NCBI RefSeq assembly: GCF_000473225.1
Contig: NZ_KI421509.1
Span: forward strand, 2,074,534-2,138,533
DNA length: 64,000 nt
Direction: 5' to 3'
Origin: Sedimentitalea nanhaiensis DSM 24252
GTDB taxonomy: Bacteria > Pseudomonadota > Alphaproteobacteria > Rhodobacterales > Rhodobacteraceae
The position numbers and the translations under genes are program-made. Positions within the stretch are counted from its first letter, which is position 1, and each line of letters opens with the position of its first letter. Below the pieces are notes generated by a model. That model was not told the origin of the DNA. It saw nothing but the letters and a program-made list of their open reading frames with translations, and made no database searches. Below, piece by piece: positions 8,059 through 16,450 of the stretch.

Positions 8059-8973
8059 TCAGTCTTTCTTCAGATGTGGAAAGCCGGGGTCAATCCGACC
8101 GGCCATAACGGTGCGCTGCGCCGGTGTGGGAGGGCCGGCCGTCATCCAGCGATCCATCGAATCCGGGTCGGTGCGCGACCAGACCTGTGCTTGGTGGGTG
8201 GCCTCATCAATCTGCTGCAACTCGGATGTGAATTCGATCACATAGCCCGAGGGCGAAACAAAATAGGCAAACGGGTTGTTGCCCGGCCCATGCCGCCCAG
8301 GCCCCCAGCTTGGCACCTGACCTTGCTGTTTCATCCGGCCAATGGCGCGCATATAACTGTCGAGATCGGGCAGCTCAAAAGCCACATGGTTTATCGCCGG
8401 GTATTTCGCACGGACAAGCGCGATGGAATGATGGTCGCTGCTGCAACGCAAAAACACCATCTGATCTGCGGAATAGTCGCTGACTTTAAAGCCCAGAACC
8501 TCCTGGTACCAGCGCTCCAGCCCTTCCATATCCGGGGTGTTCAGCACCACATGCGAAACTTTGCGCGGATAGGCAAAAACATCTTCAGCATCCTTCATCT
8601 GCAGATCGGTGGTAAATCGCAGACGGCGGTTGTCGGGATCCAGCACCTCGAAACCGTATCCGCCGATAAGGTCATCGAACACCGCCGGAGCCCCAAGCGC
8701 GCTCGCACCATTGGCAACCACCTGCGCATAAAGCGCATCCATATCCGAACGATTTTTCATCCCGAAATGGATATATTCTATACCGTAGGTGTCGCTGTCC
8801 TTCAGACCGTAAATAAAGGGTTCAGATCCGGTTCCACCCAGATAGGTGATACCTTCTTCGGACTGCGCAATGCGCAGCCCCCATAGTTTGGTATAGAAAT
8901 CGGCTGTATCAGTGATATCCGGCGCACGCATGACGATGCCGCGCAAATGGCCAACTCGTATCGGGTTGTTCAT
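8059..8973 (-). CDS. VOC-superfamily type I extradiol ring-cleavage dioxygenase
   Basis: This 304-residue protein has two vicinal-oxygen-chelate modules. The C-terminal module carries the probable Fe(II) ligands His141 (SHVVLN), His196 (INHVAFEL) and Glu247 (YVIEF). His228 in GRHGPG and Tyr237 before SPSG align with second-shell residues of BphC-type enzymes. It probably cleaves a catechol-like or dihydroxypyridine-like ring. The start overlaps the end of the hydrolase gene by 4 bp (ATGA). With the hydrolase and ALDH it forms a meta-cleavage set. The exact substrate is unknown. Confidence 0.8.
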   Translation of the reverse strand: MNNPIRVGHLRGIVMRAPDITDTADFYTKLWGLRIAQSEEGITYLGGTGSEPFIYGLKDSDTYGIEYIHFGMKNRSDMDALYAQVVANGASALGAPAVFDDLIGGYGFEVLDPDNRRLRFTTDLQMKDAEDVFAYPRKVSHVVLNTPDMEGLERWYQEVLGFKVSDYSADQMVFLRCSSDHHSIALVRAKYPAINHVAFELPDLDSYMRAIGRMKQQGQVPSWGPGRHGPGNNPFAYFVSPSGYVIEFTSELQQIDEATHQAQVWSRTDPDSMDRWMTAGPPTPAQRTVMAGRIDPGFPHLKKD

Positions 8974-9833
8974 TTCTTTCCTCCCTTGGCGGTTGTGTCG
9001 TTGTTCGTTCGATCTTGCCGGTCACATTGATGCAAAGCGAGTAAGGCCTGGACAAATTCCGTAGGCTTCTGCTGATAAATCGCATGCCCGGCATGGTTGA
9101 TACGATGAATTTCGGGGCTGCGCCCTGTCGACGCGGACCATGCTTGCGCTGCGCTCAGGGTCTGTTGCTCGGGCGTGACACGATCATTGATGCCGATAAT
9201 AAAACCGACATCAACCCGGGTGTTGCGAAGAGACGCAGGCAGATCCCCCGAGGCCAGCATCCTGACGGCTTGCGCATATCCGGCGCGATCAACCCGTGAC
9301 ATAGCGTTTTGCACCTGTGCAACGACATCTGGATGCAGCAGCGGTTCAAATACCAATCGCGGCGCGCGCCGTGCTGCAAACGTATCCGCACCGAGCAGAT
9401 CCAGCTCTTCGATCCGGCCAGCAACGGCTTTTGGCAAGCTCGCCCCTTGATCAACCCCATACCCACAAGCACAGGATGCCAGGATCAGCCGCTCAACCCG
9501 GTTTGGATATGCCTCGGCAAAAGCACCCGCTATGAGCGTTCCAAGCGAATGGCCGACCAGAGTCGCGCTCCGGATTCCGACAGCATTCAGAAATCCGTAC
9601 AGCGCATCCGCATAATCAGATGCCAAAGGCCAATGCGCGCTCAAATGACGTGAGCCGCCATAGCCGGGTGCATTCCAGGCAATTGCCCTTACATCCCCAG
9701 GCAAATGGCTCAACAAGTGCTGGAACGATGAGGCATTTGATCCGATACCATGCAAAAACACCATGGCGTCACGATGCCCCGGACGCTCTAGGTAAGTGAC
9801 GCCATCTGCTGTTTTTTCGACGATATCGGACAT
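8970..9833 (-). CDS. Alpha/beta-fold hydrolase, meta-cleavage-product hydrolase type
   Basis: This 287-residue alpha/beta hydrolase has an oxyanion motif FLHGIGSN near residue 27 and a nucleophile elbow GHSLGT with Ser96. Asp217 (NDRVTP) and His250 (NHAGH) complete the triad. It resembles MhpC/BphD-type hydrolases that split the ring-fission product, but N-formylmaleamate deformylase (NicD) has the same fold and cannot be excluded. It lies 15 bp downstream of the cupin gene and overlaps the dioxygenase gene by 4 bp, so it is part of one operon. Confidence 0.85.
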   Translation of the reverse strand: MSDIVEKTADGVTYLERPGHRDAMVFLHGIGSNASSFQHLLSHLPGDVRAIAWNAPGYGGSRHLSAHWPLASDYADALYGFLNAVGIRSATLVGHSLGTLIAGAFAEAYPNRVERLILASCACGYGVDQGASLPKAVAGRIEELDLLGADTFAARRAPRLVFEPLLHPDVVAQVQNAMSRVDRAGYAQAVRMLASGDLPASLRNTRVDVGFIIGINDRVTPEQQTLSAAQAWSASTGRSPEIHRINHAGHAIYQQKPTEFVQALLALHQCDRQDRTNNDTTAKGGKK

Positions 9834-9848
9834 CTTTGTCTTCCCGGA

Positions 9849-10391
9849 TCAGCGCTTCAGCTTTGAAACAGGATGGTCTTCTGGATATGTCGGCGTTACC
9901 GGTTTCGGGTTGCCGATCATCACACACATCAGAGCCTCTTCAATGCCCTCGTTGCGCAGACCGCGATATACGCCCGGGGGCACGGAAATGATGTCGCGTT
10001 CAGTCAGGACGGTTTCGACTTCTTCGCCCTGATGTTCGATGAACAAGCGGATCTTATGTCCTTTGAGGACAAAGAACACTTCTTCGGCGTCGCGGTGGAT
10101 GTGCAACGGACCCTCACAGCCTGCCGGCAGAACCATGGTTGAAAACGTGAAATTCTCGGCAGGAATAACATTGTCATCCGAAGCCACACCGGTTGCACCG
10201 GTCCCAATATAGCGCATCTGGGCACGTTTGTATTTCGGGTCATGGTCAGCCTGGAATTTCAGAGCATTCCAGTCCAGCGTCCGCGTTTCATAACGCGCGA
10301 CGCGGCTCTCGACCCACTCACCCAGCGTTTTGCCTTCGGGGATCTCGACGTCATCTGGTTCGATCGACGGAAATTTCTTGGGCGCTGCCAT
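9849..10391 (-). CDS. Cupin-domain protein, first gene of the catabolic operon
   Basis: This 180-residue single-cupin protein carries the metal motif GPLHIHRDAEEVFFVLKG (HxH...E), then SVPPGVYRGLRNEG and an HPVSKL tail. The start at 10391 is chosen for the AAGGAG ribosome site 8 bases upstream; a longer frame would run into the operator. It is too small for gentisate dioxygenase (about 350 residues) and could be an isomerase, a small dioxygenase or an accessory cupin. It heads the operon that runs to 3265 and is preceded by the operator at 10412-10435. Confidence 0.8.
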   Translation of the reverse strand: MAAPKKFPSIEPDDVEIPEGKTLGEWVESRVARYETRTLDWNALKFQADHDPKYKRAQMRYIGTGATGVASDDNVIPAENFTFSTMVLPAGCEGPLHIHRDAEEVFFVLKGHKIRLFIEHQGEEVETVLTERDIISVPPGVYRGLRNEGIEEALMCVMIGNPKPVTPTYPEDHPVSKLKR

Positions 10392-10411
10392 TGATGGTCT
10401 CCTTACTATCT

Positions 10412-10435
10412 GTTCATATGTGAACTTATTGTTCA
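10412..10435 (-). promoter_or_regulatory. Three-half-site operator upstream of the cupin-led operon
   Basis: GTTCA (10412-10416), TATG, TGAAC (10421-10425), TTATT, GTTCA (10431-10435). The inner part, GTTCATATGTGAAC, is a 14-bp inverted repeat. All three half-sites are perfect. The site ends 20 nt before the cupin start codon, just ahead of the ribosome site. The layout is identical to the sites at 2282, 12023 and 12222. Confidence 0.8.
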
Positions 10436-10436
10436 T

Positions 10437-10828
10437 TATTATTATTTACAGATTCCCGTTCATGTGTCAACAACCGCGTTCACAGGTTGGTAATGAAATC
10501 CGCAGCGTATTGTTAATAAGGGCCCACAGCGCGCTATCCGCCCGCTTGGCGGGCTGGGAATTGCGGTTTGACACAGCTTTGAGACCGGCGGCCGATGACC
10601 CAAGATCTGCTGCCACCGCCGCAATACGGCCAAGCAGCGCGGGTCCAGAACCATGCTCTTGGCCTGATCAGTGCTATTGTGAATGGGAGGCACCCTTGGC
10701 CAAGATATCGCCGGATTGGCGTTCATCCAAAAAGCCGCCCACGCGCGGCAGCCGGATCGGGGACTATCGGCAATCCCGCCGCAGCAGTCCAGCGTGGGCG
10801 GCTCAAAACGTAGCAGGCCCGGCACGAA
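10437..10828. other. Gene-free stretch between the cupin operon and the TRAP binding protein
   Basis: Several short open frames cross this stretch on both strands, but none has a recognisable domain, a good ribosome site or neighbour-like codon use. The position is where TRAP membrane subunits (dctQM) would be expected after dctP; no trace of them is visible. Confidence 0.5.
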
Positions 10829-10830
10829 GA

Positions 10831-10860
10831 AACAGAACGGGGCCTTCGCCTCGTTCTGTT
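10831..10860 (-). terminator. Rho-independent terminator of the TRAP binding-protein gene
   Basis: AACAGAACG (10831-10839) pairs exactly with CGTTCTGTT (10852-10860). The stem extends inward by four more pairs (one G-T) around a CTTC loop. Read on the minus strand it lies just after the dctP stop at 10879 and is followed by a short T-rich run. It suggests that this dctP is transcribed alone. Confidence 0.75.
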
Positions 10861-10878
10861 CACGGTATAAATGCCCGG

Positions 10879-11853
10879 TCAGTCGACCAGCATCGAGCGA
10901 AGTTCCGAAGCTTGCTCTTCACCGGCGGCTTCGGCCACGCCTGCCCATGCGGCATCCAGTGCCAGCTCACGGAGTGACACGGCGTCTTCTGACGACAATT
11001 CAAACTTCGAGAAACCCTCGGCAGCCATTCCCTCAGCCGCTTTCACAACCTTTTCCGCCCAGATAGCATCAATCCGAGACGAAAGATTGCCTCTTACGTA
11101 AGCCGTGATGCGGTCGCGCAATTCCTGCGGCATCTCGTTCCATGCGTCCTGATTCACCAGGATTGGGAAACCGGCCCGGTATACGCCCGGATAAACGACA
11201 GTAGACACAACACCTTTGTATTGTTCGCCACGCACAAGCGGGCCCATTGCGAACCCGTCAATAGTACCACGCTCCATTGCGGTATAGATTTCACCTATCG
11301 GCAAAATCAGCGGTTCTGCGCCCAAAGCTTCGACGAGGGGTGCCAGCGTCGGGAAAACGCGGACACGCTTGCCTTTGAGGTCATCAAGCGACGTGATCGG
11401 GGCGTTCAAATAGAGCAGAAAGCTCAGGTCTGTCGCCGGCACTTCACCCAGAAAAACAAGGTCTTTTTCCGCGTGGATTTCTGTCATGCGTTCATAGTAA
11501 CCGGTCTGGTTGATCTCATCGTACCGCTTGAACGACAGATTCATGGACGTCGAACTTGGCACCAAACCGGAATAGTAGCTGGGACTGGTAAAAGCCATGT
11601 CAATCGCACCGTTGCGAACGGCTTCGGCCTGCTTGAATGGCGGCATGACTTCTGGACCACCACGCCATTTGATCTGGAATTCACCTTTGAATTCGTTGTT
11701 GATCTCTTCAATAAACATGGCGAAGCCTGCGGAAATACTGGCTTGGCGCGGAGTCATAGACACCGCGTTCATCGTGAATTCTTCAGCCCAGGTTGCTCCG
11801 GTTGTGATCGCCAGCGATGCGGCCACCAGAGTGCTTTTCAGAAAATGTTTCAT
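10879..11853 (-). CDS. TRAP transporter substrate-binding protein, DctP family
   Basis: This 324-residue periplasmic receptor has a Sec signal peptide (MKHFLKSTLVAASLAITTGATWA). It carries the family features WRGGPEVMPPF, LKGKRVRVFPT, the ERGTIDGFAMGP segment and PGVYRAGFPILVN. It should bind an organic acid and hand it to DctQM-type membrane subunits, which are absent from this window. The start at 11853 is chosen because it begins the signal peptide and follows GTGGAGA. Transcription probably starts near the operator at 12023-12046, leaving a leader of up to about 170 nt. It is the intact paralogue of the broken gene at 312-1112. Confidence 0.88.
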   Translation of the reverse strand: MKHFLKSTLVAASLAITTGATWAEEFTMNAVSMTPRQASISAGFAMFIEEINNEFKGEFQIKWRGGPEVMPPFKQAEAVRNGAIDMAFTSPSYYSGLVPSSTSMNLSFKRYDEINQTGYYERMTEIHAEKDLVFLGEVPATDLSFLLYLNAPITSLDDLKGKRVRVFPTLAPLVEALGAEPLILPIGEIYTAMERGTIDGFAMGPLVRGEQYKGVVSTVVYPGVYRAGFPILVNQDAWNEMPQELRDRITAYVRGNLSSRIDAIWAEKVVKAAEGMAAEGFSKFELSSEDAVSLRELALDAAWAGVAEAAGEEQASELRSMLVD

Positions 11854-11950
11854 GTTGTCTCCACTTTTTTGGTTGTTGGTCATGTCAACGGAGTTCAGGG
11901 GGCGTGGCTGTTTCTGCACGCTTTGGTTCGCACCCTACCCAAAAGCCGCG

Positions 11951-11970
11951 CGCCACCTCCAACGGTGGCG
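11951..11970 (-). other. Hairpin in the dctP leader
   Basis: CGCCACC (11951-11957) and GGTGGCG (11964-11970) form a perfect 7-bp stem with a six-base loop, inside the untranslated region between the operator and dctP. Read on the minus strand it is followed by CGCGGCTTTTGGG. It could be an attenuator-like or stability element; no riboswitch class is recognised. Confidence 0.35.
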
Positions 11971-12022
11971 ATTTACGGCAGGTTTGTTGTAGGCTTAGCC
12001 GTTCGCCGACCCTTCGCTTATC

Positions 12023-12046
12023 GTTCAATAGTGAACTGTTAGTTCA
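12023..12046 (-). promoter_or_regulatory. Three-half-site operator upstream of dctP
   Basis: GTTCA (12023-12027), ATAG, TGAAC (12032-12036), TGTTA, GTTCA (12042-12046). The half-sites are perfect and spaced exactly as at 2282 and 10412. Unlike those, it lies 169 nt from the start codon, so the promoter is probably close to the operator and the transcript has a long leader. Confidence 0.75.
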
Positions 12047-12221
12047 AGTATTGTGGAGATTCATTTTCTGTCAAGAAAATTATGAGAACCGCGCCCTGAA
12101 CTGCTGATGTAAGATCACTCACCCGTCGTGCATACAGTGGTGGCTGGGCCGGCCTTCAAGGCAGCCAAGTATTCTAAGCAGCAAAACAATCTTGACGTAA
12201 GCGATATTCAGCCCGATAATG

Positions 12222-12245
12222 TGAACAATTAGTTCTATATTGAAC
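12222..12245 (+). promoter_or_regulatory. Three-half-site operator upstream of the second monooxygenase
   Basis: TGAAC (12222-12226), AATTA, GTTCT (12232-12236), ATAT, TGAAC (12241-12245). This is the same design in the opposite orientation, matching the opposite direction of the gene, with one mismatch in the middle half-site. It ends 16 nt before the ATG at 12262, the same distance as for the NicC-like gene. Confidence 0.75.
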
Positions 12246-12261
12246 ATCAAGGGTGTGCACT

Positions 12262-13434
12262 ATGGCCAATTCTTCTTTGAATATCCTCATTGTAGGCGGC
12301 GGGATCGCTGGTTGCGCAGCAGGAATCTCTTTTTCCTCTGCGGGGCACAATGTGCGAATCGTCGAAAAGCAGGAGCTGTGGAAATTCCAGAGCTCCGGAA
12401 TTTTCGTTTATAGCAACGGCCTGGAAAGCTTGCGCGATCTCGGCGTGCTCGATGAAATTCTGATAGCAGGCTTTACCATTCCTGATGGGATCAACAGTTA
12501 CTTTGACCACTCTGGTGCTGAAATTGTCGAAACGAAGTACCCGACAGCAGACGACGGGAAAATTCCGGCAATTCTGGGAATCAAACGTGCCGAGTTGCAC
12601 CGTGTTATGGCCAACAAGCTCGCAGCCATGGGCGTTGAAATTATCCTGGGCACGACCGTAACGTCCATTCAGCAATCCGAACACACCGCCAGCGTAACGC
12701 TCACGGATGGGTCTTGCGACAGCTATGATCTGGTAATCGGCGCTGATGGGTTGCGCTCAGAAATTCGCCCGATGATCGGGATTGATGTTAAACCCAAATA
12801 TACCGGATTTGGCATATGGCGGTCAGTACATGAACGCCCGGAAACCCTCGTGAACAAAATCATGATGATGGGGCCGGGAAAACGCTTCGGCATCATGCCG
12901 ATAAGTGATGACCGGCTGTACACCTTCGGCACTGTCGCAGAGCCGGAGGGGTCCTTTTTCCCACCGGAAACATGGGCCGAAACCATGCAAAGCCGATTCG
13001 CGGAGTTCAGCGGCCCGGCCCGGCAGTTTCTGGACGCACTGGGGCCAGAGAGCGAAATTCTCTATACGGCTGTCGAAGAGGTCGTGCTGCCGCTTCCATG
13101 GCATCGCGGTCGCGTTGTCTTGATTGGTGACGCCTGTCACGCTTCGACCCCATTTATGGGGCAAGGTGGCGCGATGGCCATGCAGGATGCGGTTGTTCTA
13201 GCACTATTATTGGCGGGCGATTTGTCCGTCGACGCCGCATTGCAAAAGTTCGGCGAACTTAGACTGCCCGTGTGCCAGTTCGTTCAGAACGTGTCCCGCG
13301 CGGTCGGAGAAGCTGGCGCCAAAGAGAGCAAATCTGCCTCGTCACCGGATTATTCGGGGTTGCGTGATACGGCTCAGACCGCCGTGGATGATTTTTATGG
13401 AACGCTCAGAGCACTCAACGGCACGGCCCCATGA
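12262..13434 (+). CDS. FAD-dependent monooxygenase (UbiH/salicylate hydroxylase superfamily)
   Basis: This 390-residue class A flavin monooxygenase has GGGIAG at 12-17, LVIGADGLRSEIR around residue 155, and GDACHASTPFMGQGGAMAMQDA near the C-terminal third. It should hydroxylate an aromatic ring with NAD(P)H and O2. The start at 12262 has AAGGG eight bases upstream; a GTG nine bases earlier is in frame but lacks a site. It is only distantly similar to the monooxygenase at 1135, so the two probably act on different intermediates. It shares the operator of the island. IS remnants begin right after its stop. Confidence 0.85.
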   Translation: MANSSLNILIVGGGIAGCAAGISFSSAGHNVRIVEKQELWKFQSSGIFVYSNGLESLRDLGVLDEILIAGFTIPDGINSYFDHSGAEIVETKYPTADDGKIPAILGIKRAELHRVMANKLAAMGVEIILGTTVTSIQQSEHTASVTLTDGSCDSYDLVIGADGLRSEIRPMIGIDVKPKYTGFGIWRSVHERPETLVNKIMMMGPGKRFGIMPISDDRLYTFGTVAEPEGSFFPPETWAETMQSRFAEFSGPARQFLDALGPESEILYTAVEEVVLPLPWHRGRVVLIGDACHASTPFMGQGGAMAMQDAVVLALLLAGDLSVDAALQKFGELRLPVCQFVQNVSRAVGEAGAKESKSASSPDYSGLRDTAQTAVDDFYGTLRALNGTAP

Positions 13435-13519
13435 AAACGGGATCGTTTGAAGCTGGAGTTTTCCGCCAGGCTTCCCGGGCCGGGAAAGGCGCTGTATCGC
13501 ATGAAGGCTGGACCTATCG

Positions 13520-13855
13520 CGCTTTGTGCCGTCCCAGGTGCTCGTTCTGGCCGCTTTCCGTTCGAGGGCCGACGGGGCTTTTGCGGCCCAGTTCTGAGTG
13601 CCGCCGTCGCGGATTGTAGAAGCCGTTTATGTATTCGAAGAGCGCCATCGCAGCCTGCCTGCTGACCGCCCGACCGATCGCCCGTCGTGCATACGGATCC
13701 AGGATCACAGCGAGAAACAACCAACATTCACGGGGCCAAACACAGCTGATGTCGCCGGCCCCTTTCTGGTTTGGTTTCTCCGCTGTGAAGCCCCGATCCA
13801 GCAGGTTCGGCGCGCTGGGGAATTTACGGTCACTGCCGATCGCGTCACCCATCAC
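13520..13855 (-). pseudogene. IS3-family OrfB transposase remnant with internal deletion
   Basis: On the minus strand the frame reads SAPNLLDRGFTAEKPNQKGAG, then LFLAVILDPYARRAIGRAVS, and jumps directly to RQAAMALFEYINGFYNPRRRHSELGRKSP. The head and tail match IS3-family OrfB proteins. The middle, which should hold the second Asp and the Glu of the DDE triad (roughly 85-90 residues), is missing. The N-terminal part and OrfA are absent too. It cannot be an active transposase. Confidence 0.75.
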
Positions 13856-13963
13856 TGCGCCATCGTCGAGACCGGCAATGCCTCATACCGCTTCGCGCAG
13901 AGCAAAAGCCGCAGCAAAAATAATCGTCGCGCAAGCAATGCCCCAGCCGGACTCGCTATGTGA
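13829..13963 (+). pseudogene. IS21-type IstB C-terminal remnant
   Basis: The plus-strand frame DRVTHHCAIVETGNASYRF followed by a basic tail resembles the last residues of IstB-like ATPases of IS21 elements. It begins where the IS3 remnant ends, so one element has cut the other. It is followed at 14001-14025 by a sequence like an IS21 end. Confidence 0.55.
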
Positions 13964-14000
13964 AGGCGGCCCGCCCGGGCGCATTGCGCCTCAAAGACTG

Positions 14001-14025
14001 GGTCAGTTTTGAACGCTCACTGACA
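14001..14025 (+). repeat. Probable right terminal repeat of the IS21 remnant
   Basis: The segment begins GGGTCAGTT and ends CTCACTGACA, resembling the repeats at 268-320 with a 7-bp insertion. It lies about 40 bp after the istB remnant, where an IS21 right end should be. It is not identical to the left-edge element, so it comes from a different IS21 relative. Confidence 0.45.
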
Positions 14026-14089
14026 GGCAGTCTATGATGCGATCACCTGCGCACGTTCATTGCCGTCGATCTGGATCCTGCGGCCATAT

Positions 14090-14308
14090 CAAGCGCCACT
14101 TAACCCGCCGCGAGGACCGCCCTATCGACTGGGCGTCCAACAAGGAACGGCATCTCGTCGAGAGTCTCCCAACAATCTCAAACGCTTCCGCAGAATCGTC
14201 CTGCGCTGCGAGAAAACCGTCAGCTCGTTCAACCCCGTCATCGACCTGGCATGCGCTATGGCCTGGATGAACCAAATGCAGACGCCGCCCAACGAAAGTC
14301 AGTATTAG
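14090..14308 (+). pseudogene. IS5-family transposase C-terminal remnant, frameshifted
   Basis: Two plus-strand frames together read as an IS5-type transposase tail. One contains NKERHLVESL; the other contains NNLKRFRRIVLRCEKTVSSF and VIDLACAMAWM. Intact family members have ...RHLIENFF.KLK.FRRIATRYDK.. in one frame, so a frameshift near 14165 is implied. It ends within a few bases of the lepA stop. Confidence 0.55.
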
Positions 14309-16104
14309 CTGTCCATCTTCAGGGCGGAAATAAACGCCTCTTGCGGAATATCGACTTTTCCGAACTGGCGCATCCTCTTCTTGCCCTTCTTCTGCTTTTC
14401 CAGCAGCTTTTTCTTGCGCGTCGCATCGCCGCCATAGCATTTGGCAGTCACGTCCTTGCGCATGGCCGACAGGGTCTCGCGGGCTATGACCTTGCCGCCG
14501 ATCGCGGCCTGAATCGGGATCTTGAACATGTGGCGCGGGATCAGGTCCTTGAGCTTTTCGACCATGGCGCGGCCCCGCGCCTCGGCGCGGTCGCGGTGGA
14601 CCATCATCGACAGGGCATCGACGGGCTCGTCATTGACCAGGATCGACATCTTGACCAGGTTGTCCTGGCGGTAGTCGGTCAGGTGATAATCGAACGACGC
14701 ATAGCCCTTGGTGACCGATTTCAGCCGGTCGTAGAAGTCGAAGACAACCTCGTTCAGGGGCAGATCATAGACCACCATGGCGCGGCTGCCGGCATAGGTC
14801 AGGTCCATCTGGATGCCGCGGCGATCCTGGCACAGTTTCAGCACATCGCCGAGGTATTCGTCGGGCACAAGGATGGTCGCCTTGATGCGCGGCTCTTCCA
14901 GGTGATCCACATGGGTCAGGTCCGGCATGTCGGCGGGGTTGTGCAGCTCGGCCATGGTGCCGTCACGCATATAGATATGATAGACCACGCTGGGCGCGGT
15001 GGTGATCAGCTCGATATCGTACTCACGCTCGATCCGGTCGCGGATGACCTCGAGGTGCAGCAGCCCCAGAAAGCCGCAGCGAAAGCCAAAGCCGAGGGCG
15101 GCGGAGGTTTCCATTTCATAAGAGAAAGAAGCGTCGTTCAGGGCCAGTTTCTCGATCGCGTCGCGCAGGTCTTCGAATTCGGCGGAATCCACCGGGAACA
15201 GGCCGCAGAACACCACCGGCTGGGACGGTTTGAAACCGGGCAGCGCCTTGTCGGTGCCGTTCTTTTCATGGGTGATGGTGTCACCGACGCGGGTATCGCG
15301 GACCTGCTTTATGCTGGCGGTGAGAAAGCCGATCTCGCCCGGACCCAATTCGTCGATCACCTGCATGGCGGGGCGGAAGACCCCGATGCGGTCGACATGG
15401 TGGACGCTGCCGTTCTGCATCATCCGCACCCGGTCGCCCTTTTTCAGCACGCCGTCCATGATGCGCACCAGAACGATCACGCCCAGGTAGGAGTCATACC
15501 AGCTGTCCACCAGCATCGCCTTGAGCGGGGCGTCGCGGGCGCCCTTGGGGGCAGGCAGGTGGTTGACGATGGCTTCCAGGGTTTCGTGGATGCCGACGCC
15601 GGTTTTTGCGCTGACCCGGATCGCGCCGGAGGCATCGATGCCGATGACGTCCTCGATCTGTTCGGCCACACGGTCGCAGTCGGTGGCAGGCAGGTCGATC
15701 TTGTTCAGGACCGGCACGATTTCGTGGTTGGCGTCGATGGCTTGGTACACGTTGGCCAGCGTCTGCGCTTCAACGCCCTGGGTGCTGTCCACGACCAGCA
15801 GCGAGCCCTCGACCGCGCGCATCGAGCGGCTGACCTCGTAGGCAAAGTCGACGTGCCCCGGCGTGTCGATCAGGTTGAGCACATATTGCTCGCCGTCGTC
15901 GGCCAAATAGTCGATGCGCACGGTGTTGGCCTTGATGGTGATGCCCCGCTCGCGTTCGATGTCCATGGCGTCGAGCAGCTGTTCCTTCATGTCACGGCCG
16001 GCAACGGTGCCGGTCTCCTGGATCAGGCGGTCGGCAAGCGTGGATTTCCCGTGGTCGATATGCGCGACGATGGAGAAATTGCGAATATGTGCGAGGTCTG
16101 TCAT
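14305..16104 (-). CDS. lepA: Elongation factor 4 (LepA), ribosome back-translocation GTPase
   Basis: This 599-residue protein has the usual LepA length. G-domain motifs are AHIDHGKST, the switch region [17 protein letters not shown] and NKIDLP. EF-G-like domains follow, then the LepA-specific C-terminal domain with [13 protein letters not shown] and [20 protein letters not shown]. The start at 16104 ([10 protein letters not shown]) is the conserved one; the frame runs 33 codons further upstream without family similarity. The gene is core, and its 3' end touches the IS graveyard, marking the island boundary. Confidence 0.97.
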   Translation of the reverse strand: MTDLAHIRNFSIVAHIDHGKSTLADRLIQETGTVAGRDMKEQLLDAMDIERERGITIKANTVRIDYLADDGEQYVLNLIDTPGHVDFAYEVSRSMRAVEGSLLVVDSTQGVEAQTLANVYQAIDANHEIVPVLNKIDLPATDCDRVAEQIEDVIGIDASGAIRVSAKTGVGIHETLEAIVNHLPAPKGARDAPLKAMLVDSWYDSYLGVIVLVRIMDGVLKKGDRVRMMQNGSVHHVDRIGVFRPAMQVIDELGPGEIGFLTASIKQVRDTRVGDTITHEKNGTDKALPGFKPSQPVVFCGLFPVDSAEFEDLRDAIEKLALNDASFSYEMETSAALGFGFRCGFLGLLHLEVIRDRIEREYDIELITTAPSVVYHIYMRDGTMAELHNPADMPDLTHVDHLEEPRIKATILVPDEYLGDVLKLCQDRRGIQMDLTYAGSRAMVVYDLPLNEVVFDFYDRLKSVTKGYASFDYHLTDYRQDNLVKMSILVNDEPVDALSMMVHRDRAEARGRAMVEKLKDLIPRHMFKIPIQAAIGGKVIARETLSAMRKDVTAKCYGGDATRKKKLLEKQKKGKKRMRQFGKVDIPQEAFISALKMDS

Positions 16105-16450
16105 GGATCGGGATATGATTAGGTTTTGTGGGTTGGTCAAGCACACATCAACGGTACTGTATGATCCGTTTTTGGTTTCAGATATTCCGCTCGCAGACGT
16201 CAATTCGAATCGGAACGCTCTGAGGCATGCTCAGATAGCTCCCGAGAAGCGCAGATTTCGTCTAGGCCTACGGTGTGGGCAACACCGTCTTAAGTTGTCA
16301 AAATCAACGGAGGCCCCCGTGTGGGTTGATTTTTCCCGAAAATTTGATATTATGGAACGTCTGATCAACCGGTTCGGCTGCGCCGAGATTTTGGCTTGAT
16401 GGTCTGGCAAGGCGTGAGACAGGTTGTTTGCGGCCGGTCAAGCGGCTTCA
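16105..16450. other. Gene-free region between lepA and the IS5-family element
   Basis: I see no convincing gene here. The stretch should contain the lepA promoter. It includes AT-rich segments around 16330-16360 and ends at the likely left inverted repeat of the insertion element. Confidence 0.4.

Noticed and set aside
10330-10977. Open frames across the gap after the cupin gene
   Set aside because: No domain, no ribosome site and overlap with real genes or the terminator. No sign of dctQ or dctM.
2282-12245. The GTTC half-sites as alphaproteobacterial LexA (SOS) boxes
   Set aside because: The SOS box is a direct repeat GTTC-N7-GTTC. Here the direct halves are 19 bp apart with an inverted half between them, and the genes are catabolic.
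14251-16122. A 623-codon plus-strand open frame opposite lepA
   Set aside because: It is a codon-bias shadow of lepA; the His/Asp/Val-rich translation has no domain.
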